Shown here in pieces: positions 62,881 to 64,000 of a stretch of DNA of 64,000 bases. Each line of letters opens with the position of its first letter. The stretch's first letter is position 1. The stretch covers positions 1,360,610 to 1,424,609 of the forward strand of contig NZ_JAGXFD010000001.1 in NCBI RefSeq assembly GCF_020148005.1, given 5' to 3'. The translations under genes were made by a program, and so were the position numbers. The DNA comes from Modicisalibacter tunisiensis. Its GTDB lineage: Bacteria; Pseudomonadota; Gammaproteobacteria; Pseudomonadales; Halomonadaceae. The notes below the pieces were generated by a model. That model was not told the origin of the DNA, did not search any database, and saw only the letters and a program-made list of their open reading frames with translations.

Positions 62881-63738
62881 GTGATCGACGACGTTCTCGA
62901 CTGGGCCGGGCGGGGTGCCCGGCGCCTCGCCGTCTCGCTGGTCTTCGTGGTCGTGGCCAGCGGCCTGTGGTACTGGCAGGAGCGCGATGTTCGCGAGCGC
63001 CTGGTGTGGATGGGGCTGCCCGAGCGGCAGGCCACCGACTGGCTGGCGCTGCATCGGGTGCTGCGCAATCAGGGGGTGCTGCTGGGCTGGTCGGACCTGC
63101 GGGCGAGCCCGCTGTGGGTCGGCTACCAGCTGCATCCCGTGGCCGAGGGTACGCACATCGCCGAGCGCCCGGACTTTCAGCGTGACTGGCGCACGCTGTG
63201 GCCGGTGTCGCCCGACGACTACCTGCGCAGCGGCTACGACCGCGGGCACCTGGCGCCCAACTACGCGATCGCCGCCAACTACGGCCGCCGCGCGCAGCGC
63301 GACACCTTCCTGATGTCGAACATCACTCCCCAGCGGCCCAATCTCAATCGACGCCTGTGGCAACGGCTCGAGGAGGTGGTCATCGACGACTTCGCGCCGC
63401 GCTTCGGCACCCTGCAGGTGATCACCGGGCCGGTGTTTGCGCCGGGCTGGGGGGCGTTGCTCGACCGGGTGGGCTATGTGCAGGTGCCGACGATGTTCTA
63501 CAAGATCATCGTCGTGCCGGGGGCGCAGCCCCGGGCGCTGGCCTTCCTGATGCCGCAGCGGGTCCAGGGCAGCGAACCGCTGGATCGCTACCTGGTGACC
63601 ATCGATCGCATCGAGGCGCTGACGGGGCTGGATTTCTTCCCGCGGTTGCCGGGGCCGGTGGAGCATGCGCTGGAGTCGCGCGTCAGCACGCAGGGTTGGG
63701 CGCTGGAGCGCGTCGCCGATCAGCCGCCGCGCTACTGA
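62881..63738 (+). CDS. Membrane-anchored DNA/RNA non-specific endonuclease (NUC1 family)
   Basis: 285 residues. N-terminal hydrophobic segment (LAVSLVFVVVASGLWYW) would anchor or export it; the catalytic motif is YDRGHLAPNYAI, with His123 as general base, and MSNITPQRPNLN supplies the metal-ligand Asn. This is the beta-beta-alpha-Me NucA/Serratia-type nuclease. Likely acts in the periplasm or at the cell surface; no immunity protein is adjacent, unlike a toxin. GTG start. Follows the RAM gene by 45 bp. Confidence 0.85.
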   Translation: MIDDVLDWAGRGARRLAVSLVFVVVASGLWYWQERDVRERLVWMGLPERQATDWLALHRVLRNQGVLLGWSDLRASPLWVGYQLHPVAEGTHIAERPDFQRDWRTLWPVSPDDYLRSGYDRGHLAPNYAIAANYGRRAQRDTFLMSNITPQRPNLNRRLWQRLEEVVIDDFAPRFGTLQVITGPVFAPGWGALLDRVGYVQVPTMFYKIIVVPGAQPRALAFLMPQRVQGSEPLDRYLVTIDRIEALTGLDFFPRLPGPVEHALESRVSTQGWALERVADQPPRY

Positions 63739-63913
63739 GCTGCGCGGCGCCACGACCCGAGGGGGCGAGATCGACAGGATGAAGGCCGGGAAGGGCTGGA
63801 ATGGTCCTCGCTGGCGAGTCGAGTCCGGACAGCCTGCCGGCATCGCACGGGCAAGGCCGTAACGAGCGATCGAAAAAGTCAGGGAATGGTGCGGGGAGAG
63901 AACATGATGCGGA

Positions 63914-64000
63914 TGGTGCCCAGGAGAGGACTTGAACCTCCACGTCCGTAAGGACACTAGCACCTGAAGCTAGCGCGTCTACCAATTCCGCCACCTGGGC
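63914..64000 (-). tRNA. tRNA-Leu (CAG)
   Basis: 87 nt, reading from the right edge leftward, with encoded CCA (TGG at 63914-63916 on the plus strand). Acceptor GCCCAGG, anticodon arm CTAGC-TTCAGGT-GCTAG, long variable arm (GTGTCCTTACGGACGT), T-loop TTCAAGT. Looks complete; the promoter lies outside the window. The 175 bp between the nuclease gene and this tRNA hold nothing else I can identify. Confidence 0.95.

Noticed and set aside
63683..63994. 103-codon minus-strand ORF starting MAELVDALASG
   Set aside because: Its N-terminus is the translation of tRNA-Leu, another common artefact.

Overview
The window reads as a chromosomal segment of a high-GC gammaproteobacterium of the Halomonadaceae type (Halomonas or a close relative). 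This is an inference from the high GC content, the protein families, the PsrA/Anr-style regulatory sites and the gene neighbourhoods; no rRNA is present to prove it. Coding density is high, there are no insertion sequences, phage genes or CRISPR arrays, and the region looks like core genome.

Layout. 1-1.5 kb: the 3' end of a carbon-starvation transporter (CstA), a small Cys-Cys-ending protein and an ArsA-type ATPase, closed by a perfect bidirectional terminator. 1.5-11.3 kb: a mixed stretch holding a semialdehyde dehydrogenase, a beta-helix secreted protein, a LysR/BenE divergent pair, a YdfG-like reductase, a 47-residue small ORF behind a palindromic promoter, an SLC13-type anion transporter, an EamA exporter and small hypotheticals. 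11.3-14.7 kb: epd-pgk-fba glycolytic cluster. 14.8-24.7 kb: acuI, dgkA, adk, tsaB, uppP, rsmJ, plsB, a cardiolipin synthase, a UPF0149 protein and sprT, i.e. housekeeping and envelope lipid genes.

24.7-39.4 kb is an acetate/solute region: acs (acetyl-CoA synthetase), a LuxR-type response regulator and a giant symporter-histidine-kinase hybrid that together resemble the CrbR/CrbS acetate switch, interrupted by mntH, followed by a sodium:solute symporter with its DUF4212 partner. Facing these across a 750-bp AT-rich intergenic region are a cNMP/CBS/DUF294 nucleotidyltransferase-like protein and an overlapping DEDDh exonuclease. 39.5-51.3 kb is a microaerobic respiration block: ttcA, fnr (anr), hemN, a TauE/SafE protein and the complete ccoNOQP-GHIS cbb3 oxidase operon, with FNR-like boxes in front of hemN and ccoN.

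51.3-52.8 kb: an alpha/beta hydrolase behind three 13-bp-phased TGTATACA-like repeats, then a five-gene tRNA operon (Val-Asp-Asp-Val-Asp). 52.8-64 kb: a heptamer tandem repeat, fadH behind a PsrA-like box, ltaE, the prkA-yeaH-spoVR stress operon, a HiPIP gene, ogt behind two GTGTATACA-type palindromes, a stand-alone Lrp ligand-binding domain, a membrane-anchored DRGH nuclease and a tRNA-Leu at the very end.

No wholly new multigene system is obvious. The most worthwhile leads are regulatory (phased repeats at 51.3 kb, the related palindromes at 61.9 kb, the palindromic promoter at 8.2 kb, the FNR and PsrA boxes), the structured intergenic element at 23.3 kb, and two poorly understood protein sets: CstA/CC-tail/ArsA, and symporter/DUF4212/DUF294/exonuclease. 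All motif calls were made by eye; no database search was run.
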